Shown in pieces: positions 35,347 to 44,783 of a DNA stretch of 54,906 nucleotides (positions within the stretch are counted from its first letter, which is position 1; every line of letters starts with the position of its first letter). Position numbers and translations under genes: made by a program. The notes below the pieces were generated by a model. The model made no database searches. It worked only from the letters and a program-made list of their open reading frames with translations, and was not told where the DNA came from. This DNA comes from Oscillospiraceae bacterium (lineage in GTDB: Bacteria > Bacillota > Clostridia > Oscillospirales > CAG-272). The stretch covers positions 1 through 54,906 of the forward strand of contig SVRM01000010.1 of assembly GCA_015064785.1 (NCBI GenBank). The letters run 5' to 3'.

Positions 35347-35660
35347 ATTCAATGGAAACCGTTGAAGCGGAGATAACGGCACCGATGCCGCCACAGAGAG
35401 CCCGTGATGCTGGGATGCGGGTGCGAAACACGATGTCAAATGGACCGCTGAGGGTGCGGAGGAACACGGATGATGTCCGTCAGTATTCCGTAACGTATGA
35501 CCTGCGTCAAAGGTCGGGGATGTGACTGCATCCTGTGAGGGGTATGACGGAGTTCTGACGAATTCCTCATAAATCAAGGTGGCACCGCGGATTTGGCAAT
35601 AAACTGCTGATTCGTCCTTGGCAGAAGGAGATTTCTTTCTGTTGAGGGCTGTTTTTATTT
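35347..35660 (+). promoter_or_regulatory. T-box leader, tryptophan specifier
   Basis: The stem I landmarks AGAGAG (35395-35400) and the GATGCTGGGATGCGG region are followed by a specifier loop in which TGG (35441-35443, Trp) precedes ACC, and then by the GGAGGAAC region. The T-box sequence AAGGTGGCACCGCGG is at 35576-35590. A 13-bp terminator stem with G-T pairs (35616-35628 with 35635-35647) ends in GGCTGTTTTTATTT. Uncharged tRNA-Trp would bind and favour the antiterminator, in which AAGG pairs with CCTT at 35616-35619. The Trp specifier agrees with the downstream trpB. Confidence 0.92.
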
Positions 35661-35674
35661 CGGAGGATACGCAT

Positions 35675-35701
35675 ATGCTGATTCTGACAAGACGATGGTG
35701 A
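35675..35701 (+). CDS. Eight-residue leader peptide ending in Trp (MLILTRRW)
   Basis: A tiny frame, ATG CTG ATT CTG ACA AGA CGA TGG TGA, lies between the T-box terminator and trpB, with GGAGG eight bases before its ATG. The only Trp codon is the last sense codon. Its position beyond the terminator means it would be translated only when the T-box lets transcription through. A pause at the Trp codon or a regulatory peptide would add a second tryptophan check. No separate terminator follows it, so any such control would act on translation or RNA stability. Reality as a translated gene is inferred from the ribosome site and codon content. Confidence 0.55.
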   Translation: MLILTRRW

Positions 35702-35777
35702 CCAAAGAGCCGTTCCCCATCCTACAATAGCAATAAAAATCTGATCAATATTTCATATATTTACGGAGGATAAAACC

Positions 35778-36995
35778 ATGATTTTCAATAACGTAGATTT
35801 CGATACCTACTTCAAGCATTATCCCAACGCCGAAGGTTATTTCGGCAAGTACGGCGGCGCATACATTTCCGACGAGCTGAAGCAGGCTATGCAGGAAATC
35901 AATGAAGCATATTTCACCATCTGCAAGTCCACAAAGTTCATCAATGAGCTGCGCAGCATCCGCCGCGACTTCCAGGGCCGGCCCACACCGATTACACACC
36001 TCGACCGTCTGTCCAACGCACTGGGCAACGTTCAGCTGTATGTCAAGCGCGAAGACCTCAACCACACCGGCGCACACAAGCTCAACCACTGCATGGGCGA
36101 GGTTCTGCTCGCCAAGTTCATGGGCAAGAAGAAGGTCATCGCGGAAACCGGTGCCGGTCAGCACGGTGTTGCACTGGCAACAGCAGCGGCGCACTTCGGT
36201 CTGGAATGCGATATCTACATGGGTACCGTCGACATTGCAAAGCAGGCGCCCAATGTCGCACGCATGAAGATTCTCGGCGCAAATGTTGTCGAGGTTACGC
36301 ACGGTCTGGCGACCCTCAAGGAAGCAGTTGATGCGGCTTTTGACGCATACACACGCGAATACAAGGATGCCATTTACTGCATCGGTTCCGTTCTCGGCCC
36401 GCATCCGTTCCCGATGATGGTCCGTGATTTCCAGAGCGTTGTCGGCTTTGAAGCGCGCGCACAGTTCAAGGAAATGACCGGTGAGCTTCCGGATGCCGTT
36501 GTTGCCTGTGTCGGCGGCGGCTCCAACTCCATGGGTATGTTCGCAGGCTTCTTAAATGACCCCGTTGATCTCTACGGCGTTGAACCGCTCGGCCGCGGTA
36601 CGGCACTGGGCGATCACGCCGCATCCCTGACCTACGGTACTGAGGGCATCATGCACGGCTTCAACTCCATCATGCTCAAGGACGAAAACGGCGATCCCGC
36701 ACCGGTCTACTCTGTCGCTTCCGGTCTGGACTACCCGTCCTCCGGTCCGGAACACGCATTCCTGCATGACCTCGGCCGCGTCAAGTACGATGTCATCAAC
36801 GACGAAGAAACCATCGACGCTTTCTACACCCTCTCCCGTATGGAAGGCATCATCCCCGCCATCGAATCTGCACATGCTGTCGCATACGGTATGAAGCTGG
36901 CAAAGACGATGGGACGCGGCTCTGTCCTCATGTGCCTCTCCGGACGCGGCGACAAGGATATGGACTATGTCATCGAAAAGTTCGGTATGCGCTGA
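35778..36995 (+). CDS. trpB: Tryptophan synthase beta chain
   Basis: This 405-aa protein is a complete TrpB of the TrpA-dependent (TrpB1) class: [34 protein letters not shown] with the PLP lysine K101, [20 protein letters not shown] with catalytic E123, [13 protein letters not shown] for the PLP phosphate, and [13 protein letters not shown] near the end. It condenses indole with L-serine. ACGGAGGATAAAACC precedes ATG 35778. It stands alone: no trpA, trpC or trpE is adjacent, and a terminator follows. It may salvage external indole, or trpA may lie elsewhere. It is regulated by the Trp T-box just upstream. Confidence 0.97.
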   Translation: MIFNNVDFDTYFKHYPNAEGYFGKYGGAYISDELKQAMQEINEAYFTICKSTKFINELRSIRRDFQGRPTPITHLDRLSNALGNVQLYVKREDLNHTGAHKLNHCMGEVLLAKFMGKKKVIAETGAGQHGVALATAAAHFGLECDIYMGTVDIAKQAPNVARMKILGANVVEVTHGLATLKEAVDAAFDAYTREYKDAIYCIGSVLGPHPFPMMVRDFQSVVGFEARAQFKEMTGELPDAVVACVGGGSNSMGMFAGFLNDPVDLYGVEPLGRGTALGDHAASLTYGTEGIMHGFNSIMLKDENGDPAPVYSVASGLDYPSSGPEHAFLHDLGRVKYDVINDEETIDAFYTLSRMEGIIPAIESAHAVAYGMKLAKTMGRGSVLMCLSGRGDKDMDYVIEKFGMR

Positions 36996-37023
36996 TTCCC
37001 ACACATCCCAATCAATGAAAACA

Positions 37024-37057
37024 GCCTCTGCCCGGATGTCCGGACAGAGGCATTTTT
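37024..37057. terminator. Bidirectional terminator between trpB and a solute-binding gene
   Basis: GCCTCTG / CAGAGGC with a 14-base loop that itself contains TCCGGA, followed by ATTTTTTG on the plus strand and TGTTTTC on the minus strand. Confidence 0.85.
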
Positions 37058-37072
37058 TGTTTGCGGTTTTGG

Positions 37073-38548
37073 TTATTCCGCTGCATTCAGTTGGTCAACG
37101 TACTTTGTGATAGCGTTGTCAAGTGCCTTCGTACTCTTTTCCACCTGGGACGCAAAGGTACCGATCCTGCTCTTGGCTGCACCGTTGAAGATCGAGAAGC
37201 TGGTACCCCACTGGAAAATCGCGCCAAGATCGTAGCTTCTGGTTGCAAGCACCAGCTCGATCATATCCTCGGATTCCGCATCGCGGACAAACTTGCCCTT
37301 GAGCGAGACATCCATATATGCCGGCGTCAAAATGTACTGCGAAACCTGCGCCATGGATTCCAGAATCATACCGGTACGGGCAGCATCACCGACCGTCGCG
37401 GGGATCGCATACGCCGTCATATTGTACGGGGAGAAGGTGTTGCGGTACATCTCCTGCGCTTCATCCAGCTTGGGCGAGGGCAGAATACCGAAGTCGGTTT
37501 CGCTTTCACGGAAGTCGGAGATCAGCGCCATTGCACCGTAGTCAAAGAGCCCGCGGCCCTCAGTAAAGCATACGTTCATATCGCTGTATGCCGGGAAGAC
37601 CGCAGAACCTGCGACAGCGGATACATTCGCATCAAACTGCATTTCGAGCACCTTGTCATAGACCGTTGCGGCACGTTCGTTGAGCATCGCCGATACGGGC
37701 ATATCGTCAGCGTCTTTCTGAATGATCATATTATTGCCGCCGACCCACAGTGCATAAATGTTGTAAACCTCCGTTAAGAAGCCGAACTGGTCGGAACCGG
37801 TCATCTTGCCGTCACCATCAACGTCCTTGGCAACGGCTTTTGCCATTTCGTACATCTTGTCGATGGTCCATGTTCCTCCCTCAACAAGTGCATAGGGATT
37901 GTCAAGATCATAATCCTCGATGAGCTTCTTGTTGAACAGAATACACCAGGTTCCTTCGTTGTCCATGATGGAAATGTCACCGGTCGCAAAGAAGCACTTT
38001 CCGCCGATGGAAAGCTCAGTGCGTATCTGCTGATCCCACCAGGGCTGGTCGAACTGAATTTCGGCAATGTCGTTGATGTCGTACAGCATATTGCCGGTGG
38101 TCAGCTTCGTCAGCGCATTCAGACCGTCGGTAAAGACATCAATGGTATCGTCACCGGCGATAATCAGCTTCTGCATATTGTCAACAGGACCGTACACGCC
38201 CTCTTCCTTGATCTTGATGTTGAAATGCTCTTCGATCAGACGGTTGCGCTGGAACACGGCATCGTTGATCGCGTCGCCGGTTTCGGATTCGGCATACACG
38301 TCATAGGTGTGCCACGGAGTGTGCTCGGAGTTGCGGTCCATGATTGTGAATTCATAGCCGCCGAAGTCCTTTTGGGGCAGAGCGGCCACAGTCTGGTCGA
38401 GCGGGGAGAGTGTTTCCGCGGCAGTCTGTGCTTCGGTTCCGCCGCCGGTGGTTTCTGCTTCAGCCGCGGTTCCGCCGCCGCAGGATGTACCGAGCAGTGC
38501 TGCCGCCAGAAGCAGTACCGCGAGGGACCGGGTCTTGTTGATTTTCAT
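37073..38548 (-). CDS. Extracellular solute-binding lipoprotein, sugar ABC type (copy 1)
   Basis: This 491-aa protein starts at ATG 38548 behind GGAGG. It has a signal peptide and lipobox (LLGTSCGGG), a Thr/Ala/Glu-rich tether, then a two-lobe family-1-like binding domain. Typical marks are YEFTIMDRNSEHTPWHTYD, INDAVFQRNRLIEEHFNI, QPWWDQQIRTELSIGGK and DFGILPSPKLDEAQEMY. An EF-hand-like calcium loop DVDGDGKMTGSDQ is present. It should bind an oligosaccharide for a separately encoded permease. It lies downstream of its paralog (copy 2) but has its own promoter with a palindromic operator. The ligand is unknown; the neighbouring glycosidases and MurQ suggest amino sugars or mixed glycans. Confidence 0.88.
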   Translation of the reverse strand: MKINKTRSLAVLLLAAALLGTSCGGGTAAEAETTGGGTEAQTAAETLSPLDQTVAALPQKDFGGYEFTIMDRNSEHTPWHTYDVYAESETGDAINDAVFQRNRLIEEHFNIKIKEEGVYGPVDNMQKLIIAGDDTIDVFTDGLNALTKLTTGNMLYDINDIAEIQFDQPWWDQQIRTELSIGGKCFFATGDISIMDNEGTWCILFNKKLIEDYDLDNPYALVEGGTWTIDKMYEMAKAVAKDVDGDGKMTGSDQFGFLTEVYNIYALWVGGNNMIIQKDADDMPVSAMLNERAATVYDKVLEMQFDANVSAVAGSAVFPAYSDMNVCFTEGRGLFDYGAMALISDFRESETDFGILPSPKLDEAQEMYRNTFSPYNMTAYAIPATVGDAARTGMILESMAQVSQYILTPAYMDVSLKGKFVRDAESEDMIELVLATRSYDLGAIFQWGTSFSIFNGAAKSRIGTFASQVEKSTKALDNAITKYVDQLNAAE

Positions 38549-38629
38549 TGTTCTGTCCTCCGTTGTAATTGTCATCCGGGGATGGCTGCGCTGTGCAGAC
38601 CCGATCCCCGGATTGCTTTAATTAAATAT

Positions 38630-38696
38630 ATTATACAATGATTGCAGCAATCTGTCAAGTACAAATCAGGAATTTTCACAATATATTGCAGCAATC
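38630..38696 (-). promoter_or_regulatory. Promoter with operator palindromes before solute-binding copy 1
   Basis: On the minus strand: TTGACA (38653-38658), a 17-base spacer and TATAAT (38630-38635). The 13-bp palindrome GATTGCTGCAATC fills the spacer next to the -35 (38640-38652). A second ATTGCTGCAAT core sits at 38685-38695, its centre 44 bases from the first, overlapping the end of the upstream gene. This looks like a repressor operator pair. Confidence 0.78.
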
Positions 38697-40167
38697 ATTC
38701 TTCGTAATCGGAAATACTTTCCAAAAATTTTTCAATGTCTTTGACAATCTTAGCTTCGTTGGATTCGATCAGTGATGCCACGGGCTTCCCTGCCGAGCTG
38801 ATCAGCGTGGGATTGAAAATACCGCCGAAATTGCAGATCATACCAATGTCATACATTCTGGAATCGAAGATGATATCGAGCATCTTCGACGCCTGTTCAT
38901 CGCGCACGAGCTTGGTATCCAGAACAAGGTTGTAGAACGGATCGATGACCTCGTAATACGACTCGCACGCCAGCAGCTGTAAAACGTCGGCCGTCTTTGC
39001 CGGGTCCTCAATGACATTCGGAACCACCATGGTGGTTGCCGCATACGGATTGACCGCGATGGAGTACGATTCCTGATCCTCGGAATACTTCGGATACGGG
39101 ATGATGCCGAAGTCCGCCTTCATATCGCGCAGAACCATAACCGTCTGCATCGGACGTGTCAAAAACAGCGTGCGGTTGTCGATCATCATATTGATGCCTT
39201 CCGCAACAGTCAGATTGAATGCCTGACGGTTGAAGAACAGCTGCTTGTCAGCCATCATTTCAAATGTTTTCTCGAGAATGTCGATGGCTTTTTCCTCTCC
39301 GAGCGAGAAAACAACGCCATCTGCGGTGTTTTCGCAGATGCGCACGCCCGCGGAATGCAGCATGACGTAAATGATATCGTTCTGCGAGGAGTGACCGTAG
39401 GAGTCTTCCTTATCGTAGACACCGTCACCATTGACATCGCGCGAAACGCCCTGCGATAGTGTCATCATCGCATCAAATGTCCACTTGCCTTCCTCGACCA
39501 TGGCATACAGATCACCGACGTCGTTCTGCTTTGCCATTTCCTTGTTGAAGAAGGTCGTCATGCAGGCGAGCTTGTCGATAAAGGTGATATCGGATACGAC
39601 CGAGAACAGTCTGTCGGAAACGGTCAGAAGCTCGATGGCGTTCTGATCCCACCACGGATAGGACAGATCCAGTCCGTCCAGCGTGTTCAGGTCAATAACC
39701 AGACCGCCGTTGATGAAATCCGGCAGATGAATCATACTCGGAAATACCGCATCGTAATCGGTATTGCCTGCCATCACGCTCTTGCGGATGGTATTGACAA
39801 GATCCACCGATGCGATCTTCTCGGATGTGATTTTGATGTTGAGTGTTTCCTCAACCGTGCGATTGCGCTGGTAGACCGCGTCACCGAGCAGATCGCCTGT
39901 TTCTTCCTCGCAGAAGATGTCGTCGGGAATGCCGACCCACTGGTTATCGGTGACATTGTCATAGTTTACAATGTGGAAGATATCGCCGCCGTAGTCCCGA
40001 TCTGTCATATCAAGAACAATGCGTTCATCCTCCGTCACAGCCTCAGTTTCGGTTCCCGTACCGACGGCGGCGGTTCCGGTATCCGCCGGGTCTGCGGCGC
40101 CCTCGCCGCACGAAGCACAAAGCAAAGCAGTCAGAAGCAGAATTGATATCCAGGTATGCTTTTTCAT
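38695..40167 (-). CDS. Extracellular solute-binding lipoprotein, sugar ABC type (copy 2)
   Basis: This 490-aa protein starts at ATG 40167 after AGGAGG. The lipobox is LLCASCGEG. It has the same overall pattern as copy 1: LLGDAVYQRNRTVEETLNI, YPWWDQNAIELLTVSDRLF, DFGIIPYPKYSEDQESY, and the EF-hand-like loop DVNGDGVYDKEDS. Sequence identity with copy 1 seems low, so the two may bind different sugars. It follows the DUF6259 gene by 26 bases and is probably the last gene of the kinase-murQ-glycosidase operon. No permease gene is present in the window. Confidence 0.88.
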   Translation of the reverse strand: MKKHTWISILLLTALLCASCGEGAADPADTGTAAVGTGTETEAVTEDERIVLDMTDRDYGGDIFHIVNYDNVTDNQWVGIPDDIFCEEETGDLLGDAVYQRNRTVEETLNIKITSEKIASVDLVNTIRKSVMAGNTDYDAVFPSMIHLPDFINGGLVIDLNTLDGLDLSYPWWDQNAIELLTVSDRLFSVVSDITFIDKLACMTTFFNKEMAKQNDVGDLYAMVEEGKWTFDAMMTLSQGVSRDVNGDGVYDKEDSYGHSSQNDIIYVMLHSAGVRICENTADGVVFSLGEEKAIDILEKTFEMMADKQLFFNRQAFNLTVAEGINMMIDNRTLFLTRPMQTVMVLRDMKADFGIIPYPKYSEDQESYSIAVNPYAATTMVVPNVIEDPAKTADVLQLLACESYYEVIDPFYNLVLDTKLVRDEQASKMLDIIFDSRMYDIGMICNFGGIFNPTLISSAGKPVASLIESNEAKIVKDIEKFLESISDYEE

Positions 40168-40193
40168 TTATGTATCCTCCTGTATCATTGTAG

Positions 40194-42302
40194 TCATTTC
40201 AGAACGATGACGGCATATTCATCCGCCGGCAGTGTCAGACGCAGTCCTCCCGCGGTCTGTTCTGCGGGGACAGTCACACCGTCCGGATTTCCCGGCGTAT
40301 AGGATTTCACGGTACCGGGCATTCGGTCAGTCAGCACTGTCAGCCCCTGTTCTTCCCCGCTTCCGTTTGCCCATGCCAGCAGAATGCCGTCCGGCAGCCC
40401 GTACCTGCGAACAAGACAGCGCACGTCCTGCGGCAGGCCGGCAAGTCCGACGGTATCGCGGAAGATGCCCGCGCCGAAGGTTTCCAGCCAGAAGGTGCGG
40501 AGACGGATGACCGCCTTCAGCTTCTCCAGCTGCTCCGGGTCACGCGAGAAGGAGTTGTCGTCTTCCAGATCGTAGATCCAGAAATACATGCCGTCGACAA
40601 ATGCAGTGCGCATCAGCCGGTCGGAGCTCTGCTCGACAAACACCGGACGCATCGCCAGATTGCGTGACGGATACAGCATGTCAATCAGCCGGTGCGTCGG
40701 GAACGTATAGCGGTACATCTCCGGAAACACGCAGTTTTTCAGGTTGAAAAAGCTCTGCGTCAGCTGTCCTGCCAGATACGGACCGTATTCGTCGCAGACA
40801 TGCTCGCCCATCAGCACCAGATTCAGCGCATCGGCCCCGGACAAAATCGTTTTATAACCGCGGCACCAGTCGCCGGGCGCATGTCCGTGCTCCCCGGAAA
40901 AGCAGAAGCGCGCACCTGCCGCAAGACAGTCCAGATATACGCCGTCGACGGCGTACCGGTGCTTTGCGCGGCCGAGAATCTCCGCCATTTCCCCCTGCCA
41001 TCCGGGCGATGAGGGACACATGCAGCCGAATGTGATGCCGGCATTGCCGTAGCGCTCCAGCGCCTGTGAGCCGTCGCGCTGAATGATTACGCGGTCGGAG
41101 ATGTCCTTGTATCTGACATTGGCGATACGTGCATTGATGTAAAACGTGGTGTGAATGCCGTCGCCGCCGCAGAGACAGCCATCGTGCAGTTCTTCCTCTG
41201 TACCGAGTTCGGGATCAGGATAATACTGCGGAAAGCCGTTGTCAAAGCCGTCGGTATGCCAGCCGGAGAACAGCAGGTGCTTCAGACCGAACGCCTTTGC
41301 CTGTTCCTTGAGTGCGGGGATATCGCGGTAGGTATGCACCACCCCGCCGTTCTGGTATTTGAAGTCGTAATGTGCCAGCAGTCCGGCATCGGTGTCAAAC
41401 CACGCGGGATGTGCAATCCCCGCATCGAGGCGCGGCTCCTTGTAGGCGCGGTACATATCGGCCCCCTCGTGCCAGTCACCGCCGTGGAGGGCAACCACGG
41501 TGTCATTGGAGACAAATGCCTCCCCGGGTGCGGCGGTCAGCTCATACTGCGCATAAAAGCACATGCACGGGTTGGCGGGCCCCGGTGTTGCGGCGCCGAG
41601 CATGACAAGCGACGCATCCTCTCCGTGTGAGGCAAAATAAAGTCCGCTCTGCCCGTCCGCATAATCGAGATAGGACATGGAAAGCCCGCCCGGATAGACA
41701 GCCCGCATGGCATACATGTCGTCCTCGTTTTTCCAGCCGCAGCAGCTGTCGGCAGGATAGTGATAGCGGTATTCCTGCCAGCGCCACTGGATATGCCGCA
41801 TCGGACGCGCAAAATAGTCGACGGGATTGACAAACCGCTGACCTGCGGTGTTCGGATAGTACAGCGCGTCGTCCTCCCACGTTTCCCCAAGATAGACACC
41901 GTTGATGCACGGAAAGCGCACCGTGCGGAAGTCTCCCGCATCCTGCAGATACAGCCTCCAGTGCGTCCGGTTTCCGTCAAAGGTCACGGTATAGCGGACT
42001 TCGGCGGGATAGATATGTTCCCCGTCTGTCAGATGGGAATAGCGCACCTCCACCGTGTCCCCGTTGTGTGAGATTTCGCAGCGCAGGGACGGATCGGTGA
42101 GAATCCGGTCCGTGCGCGGCGGATACAGTCTCCGCCCGTCACCGGTTGTCAGAATCAGCGGCTGGGGTGCTGTAAACAGCGAATTCTTGATGAAATTTTC
42201 TCCGGTGCGCAAGTCGTGCAGCTCCAGCAGCTCCCCCGACAGCGCATCGAGCGCGACGGAAATGTCACCGCCCGAAAAATGATATCTGCTCTGATACATC
42301 AT
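40194..42302 (-). CDS. DUF6259-type putative glycoside hydrolase
   Basis: This 702-aa protein starts at ATG 42302 after GAGGTGA, eight bases past the previous stop. A beta-rich N-terminal domain (about 1-280, HFSGGDISVALDALSGELLEL) is followed by a TIM-barrel-like centre with HLLFSGWHTDGFDNGFPQYY, YAVDGVYLDCLAAGARFCF and MGEHVCDEYGPYLAG, then a C-terminal beta domain. The layout resembles alpha-galactosidase-like clan D enzymes; the D in VYLDCLA is a candidate nucleophile. No characterised member is known to me. There is no signal peptide. It is co-operonic with the GH42-like gene and murQ, so a role on imported host or wall-derived glycans is inferred. Confidence 0.78.
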   Translation of the reverse strand: MMYQSRYHFSGGDISVALDALSGELLELHDLRTGENFIKNSLFTAPQPLILTTGDGRRLYPPRTDRILTDPSLRCEISHNGDTVEVRYSHLTDGEHIYPAEVRYTVTFDGNRTHWRLYLQDAGDFRTVRFPCINGVYLGETWEDDALYYPNTAGQRFVNPVDYFARPMRHIQWRWQEYRYHYPADSCCGWKNEDDMYAMRAVYPGGLSMSYLDYADGQSGLYFASHGEDASLVMLGAATPGPANPCMCFYAQYELTAAPGEAFVSNDTVVALHGGDWHEGADMYRAYKEPRLDAGIAHPAWFDTDAGLLAHYDFKYQNGGVVHTYRDIPALKEQAKAFGLKHLLFSGWHTDGFDNGFPQYYPDPELGTEEELHDGCLCGGDGIHTTFYINARIANVRYKDISDRVIIQRDGSQALERYGNAGITFGCMCPSSPGWQGEMAEILGRAKHRYAVDGVYLDCLAAGARFCFSGEHGHAPGDWCRGYKTILSGADALNLVLMGEHVCDEYGPYLAGQLTQSFFNLKNCVFPEMYRYTFPTHRLIDMLYPSRNLAMRPVFVEQSSDRLMRTAFVDGMYFWIYDLEDDNSFSRDPEQLEKLKAVIRLRTFWLETFGAGIFRDTVGLAGLPQDVRCLVRRYGLPDGILLAWANGSGEEQGLTVLTDRMPGTVKSYTPGNPDGVTVPAEQTAGGLRLTLPADEYAVIVLK

Positions 42303-42310
42303 CCGTCACC

Positions 42311-43972
42311 TCATATCTTCTCCATGCGGTACAGCCGCCCCTCGCCGCAGGCAAGCGTCAGCGTATCCCCGCAGACATCCTCTGAAAACATCTCGTGCAG
42401 AACGAGTCCAACCGGTACAGAAACGCGATGCTCCCCATCCCGGCATGCATGAACAAAGAGGTATGAACCGCATCCGTATACCACGGCATCGGCGCACCAG
42501 ATATGCACACCGCAGTCAGCGCAGAATGCGCGGATGACATCCGCAGGAATCTCCATTTCCGTCGGTGTGATGACCAGTGCGGTTTCGGCGGCATCCAGGA
42601 TCGCAGCACTGACCGCCTCGGTCGGTGCCGGCTGAATGAAAATATGAGCCCGATAACGCGCTTTGACCGCGTTGTAGTCGTCAATCAGATAAATATCATA
42701 GGGTGCGCCAATCATGCCGAGTGTTTTGCGGATGGCGTAACTCAGATGTCCGATCGCCCCTTCCCGGCTGTATGCGCGCTCATCGATGAACACGGCGATC
42801 TCCGCACGGCTGGTGCGGTCTTCCTCCATGGCTTCCCCGACAATCTCCCGACAGCGGCGCAAAAGCGTCAGATACCGCTCATCGTCATACCATCCGCCCC
42901 ACATGTCAAACCACCACATCGCATGCCCGTGTGTCAGCGCACGTGAAAAATGCATCCGGATGTTCTCGCATGTCAGCTCCGGTGCGGGACCGAACCAGAT
43001 CGGCGTATTGTATGCGGGCAGTTCGTTCGGCGCACGGGACAGATGCGTGCGGGTATCGTTCTCCGCAAAGTACAGCTTCCCGTGCAGCTTGACCGAGTCG
43101 ATGGGCAGCATATTGGCATGATCCATGCCGGCAGGACGCAGATTGGCATAGGAGATGGGCGAACACAGAAAATCGACATCATCGGAGGCAAGGATCGTCC
43201 CCAGTGCGTGATGGCAGTGTTCGGGCGCAGGACATTCCATGGTATAGCCGTAAAAACAGCCGATGACCAGCCGCCGCTCTGTTTTTTCCTTTGCGAAAGC
43301 GGAAAACTCCAGAATCCGCCGTGCCATCATATCCGAATAAAACCGCCGCTGATCGGTCTCGTTTCCCGCAAGTCCACGCTCGGCACAGTAGGACGCGAAC
43401 GCTTCCCGGCTCCGAGGTCCGACCGAACCGCGCATATCAAAGGGAAACCATTCCTCGGTATTGCCGCCCGCCAGCTGGTAGCCGACGATGTGTTCACGAA
43501 AGGGTGCGCCCTCGATGTGATCGATAAAGCGTCCGAGCAGACGCTTGGTTTCTTCCGCCCAGGCATCCGAGGAAACGCACGCGCGGTGATGTCCGCCGGG
43601 GAACGCGAAGTCACAGCATTCCGCGGGATGTACATCCTCCCATGCACGCGGCAGGGACAGATTGACGCGCGGGAAGATGTATGCTTCCGGACACGCTGCG
43701 AGAATCTTTTCCACATCCGCATCGAACTGCGAATAATCGGGTTCGTCCCCTTCAAAAATCCCCTCTGCCATCGGCGGAATCTGCGAGGTTTCGTTGATGG
43801 TCTGCGTGCCGAAAAAGACAGGCATGGAAAACAGCGTACAGCCGAGGGATGCAAATGCGTCATATCGGCTGTTGTAGGTGCGGTATGTCATATAGGCAAA
43901 GCCGGGAATCGGCTTGTCCTCAACAAACAGCGTCGGCACACCGCGGTAATTCCTTACAGATGAGTACATCAT
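42311..43972 (-). CDS. GH42-like beta-galactosidase-type glycoside hydrolase
   Basis: This 553-aa protein uses ATG 43972, whose ribosome site GGAGGAG is inside the end of murQ. It has a TIM barrel with FSMPVFFGTQTINETSQIPP, YIFPRVNLSLPRAWEDVHP, the acid/base-like GYQLAGGNTEEWFPFD, FLCSPISYANLRPAGMDHAN, and LYFAENDTRTHL, which resembles the nucleophile region of GH42-type enzymes. A second alpha/beta domain with IAVFIDERAYSRE follows (trimerisation-domain-like). There is no signal peptide. The specific sugar cannot be read. It sits between murQ and the DUF6259 gene in one operon. Confidence 0.75.
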   Translation of the reverse strand: MMYSSVRNYRGVPTLFVEDKPIPGFAYMTYRTYNSRYDAFASLGCTLFSMPVFFGTQTINETSQIPPMAEGIFEGDEPDYSQFDADVEKILAACPEAYIFPRVNLSLPRAWEDVHPAECCDFAFPGGHHRACVSSDAWAEETKRLLGRFIDHIEGAPFREHIVGYQLAGGNTEEWFPFDMRGSVGPRSREAFASYCAERGLAGNETDQRRFYSDMMARRILEFSAFAKEKTERRLVIGCFYGYTMECPAPEHCHHALGTILASDDVDFLCSPISYANLRPAGMDHANMLPIDSVKLHGKLYFAENDTRTHLSRAPNELPAYNTPIWFGPAPELTCENIRMHFSRALTHGHAMWWFDMWGGWYDDERYLTLLRRCREIVGEAMEEDRTSRAEIAVFIDERAYSREGAIGHLSYAIRKTLGMIGAPYDIYLIDDYNAVKARYRAHIFIQPAPTEAVSAAILDAAETALVITPTEMEIPADVIRAFCADCGVHIWCADAVVYGCGSYLFVHACRDGEHRVSVPVGLVLHEMFSEDVCGDTLTLACGEGRLYRMEKI

Positions 43973-43973
43973 T

Positions 43974-44783
43974 TCAGCACTCCTCCCGTTCCACCGCCGC
44001 ACGGATAGACCAGTCATGAGCCTCAAGCCGCCGGACAGCCTCGTCCTCGGAGCAGGACAGAATCTCACAGACAATCGAGATGACGCGGCGGCGGAGCTTG
44101 ATGTTGGTCGGCTTTAAGTTGATCATCAGATTTTCATAGACCATACCAAGGCGCGTCATGACCGTGGTTGTCAGCATGTTGCAGACCATTTTCTGCGCAC
44201 TGCCCGCCTTCATACGTGTAGAGCCGGTGATTGCCTCGGGTCCGGTGTCAGTCACAATCGAAATATCGGACTCCAGATCGAGCCGCGAGCCGTAGTTGGA
44301 GGTGATACCAACGGTAATACAGCCGATGGAACGCGCGTATTCCAATGCCGCCGCAACATAGCCTGCGTTTCCGGCAGCAGAAATCCCGACCACGGCGTCT
44401 TCTTTGGCAAGACGGATCGCCGCAAGATCAGCAACACCCGCCTCGGCACTGTCCTCCGCACCTTCCGCCGCACGGAACATACAGTCATAGCCGCCGGCAA
44501 TCAGTCCGACGACCAGCTCTCTCGGTACCCCGTAGGTCGGCGGACATTCCACCGCATCCAGAACACCGATGCGTCCGGAGGAGCCTGCACCGAGATAGAT
44601 CAGCCGTCCACCCTGCCGGATGGACGCTTCAATGGCATCACACGCACGGGCGATCTGCGGAATTGCCGCACCGACTGCGTCAACAGCCGTTTGATTCTCG
44701 TTCTGAATCAAACGGAGCATTTCCTCCGTTGTGCAGCGGTCGATGTGCATGGTATTGGGATTGCGCATTTCTGTTTTCAGCAT
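43974..44783 (-). CDS. murQ: N-acetylmuramic acid 6-phosphate etherase
   Basis: This 269-aa protein starts at ATG 44783 behind GAGGAA, overlapping the kinase stop by seven bases. MurQ splits D-lactate from MurNAc-6-phosphate to give GlcNAc-6-phosphate. The SIS-domain core is clear: TEMRNPNTMHIDRCTTEEML, LIYLGAGSSGRIGVLDAVECPPTYG with the catalytic Glu, FRAAEGAEDSAEAG with the second Glu, and the GSTRMKAGSAQKMVCNML motif. It is a little shorter than E. coli MurQ (298) at the C-terminus. With the kinase it forms a complete MurNAc-to-GlcNAc-6P route. Confidence 0.95.
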   Translation of the reverse strand: MLKTEMRNPNTMHIDRCTTEEMLRLIQNENQTAVDAVGAAIPQIARACDAIEASIRQGGRLIYLGAGSSGRIGVLDAVECPPTYGVPRELVVGLIAGGYDCMFRAAEGAEDSAEAGVADLAAIRLAKEDAVVGISAAGNAGYVAAALEYARSIGCITVGITSNYGSRLDLESDISIVTDTGPEAITGSTRMKAGSAQKMVCNMLTTTVMTRLGMVYENLMINLKPTNIKLRRRVISIVCEILSCSEDEAVRRLEAHDWSIRAAVEREEC

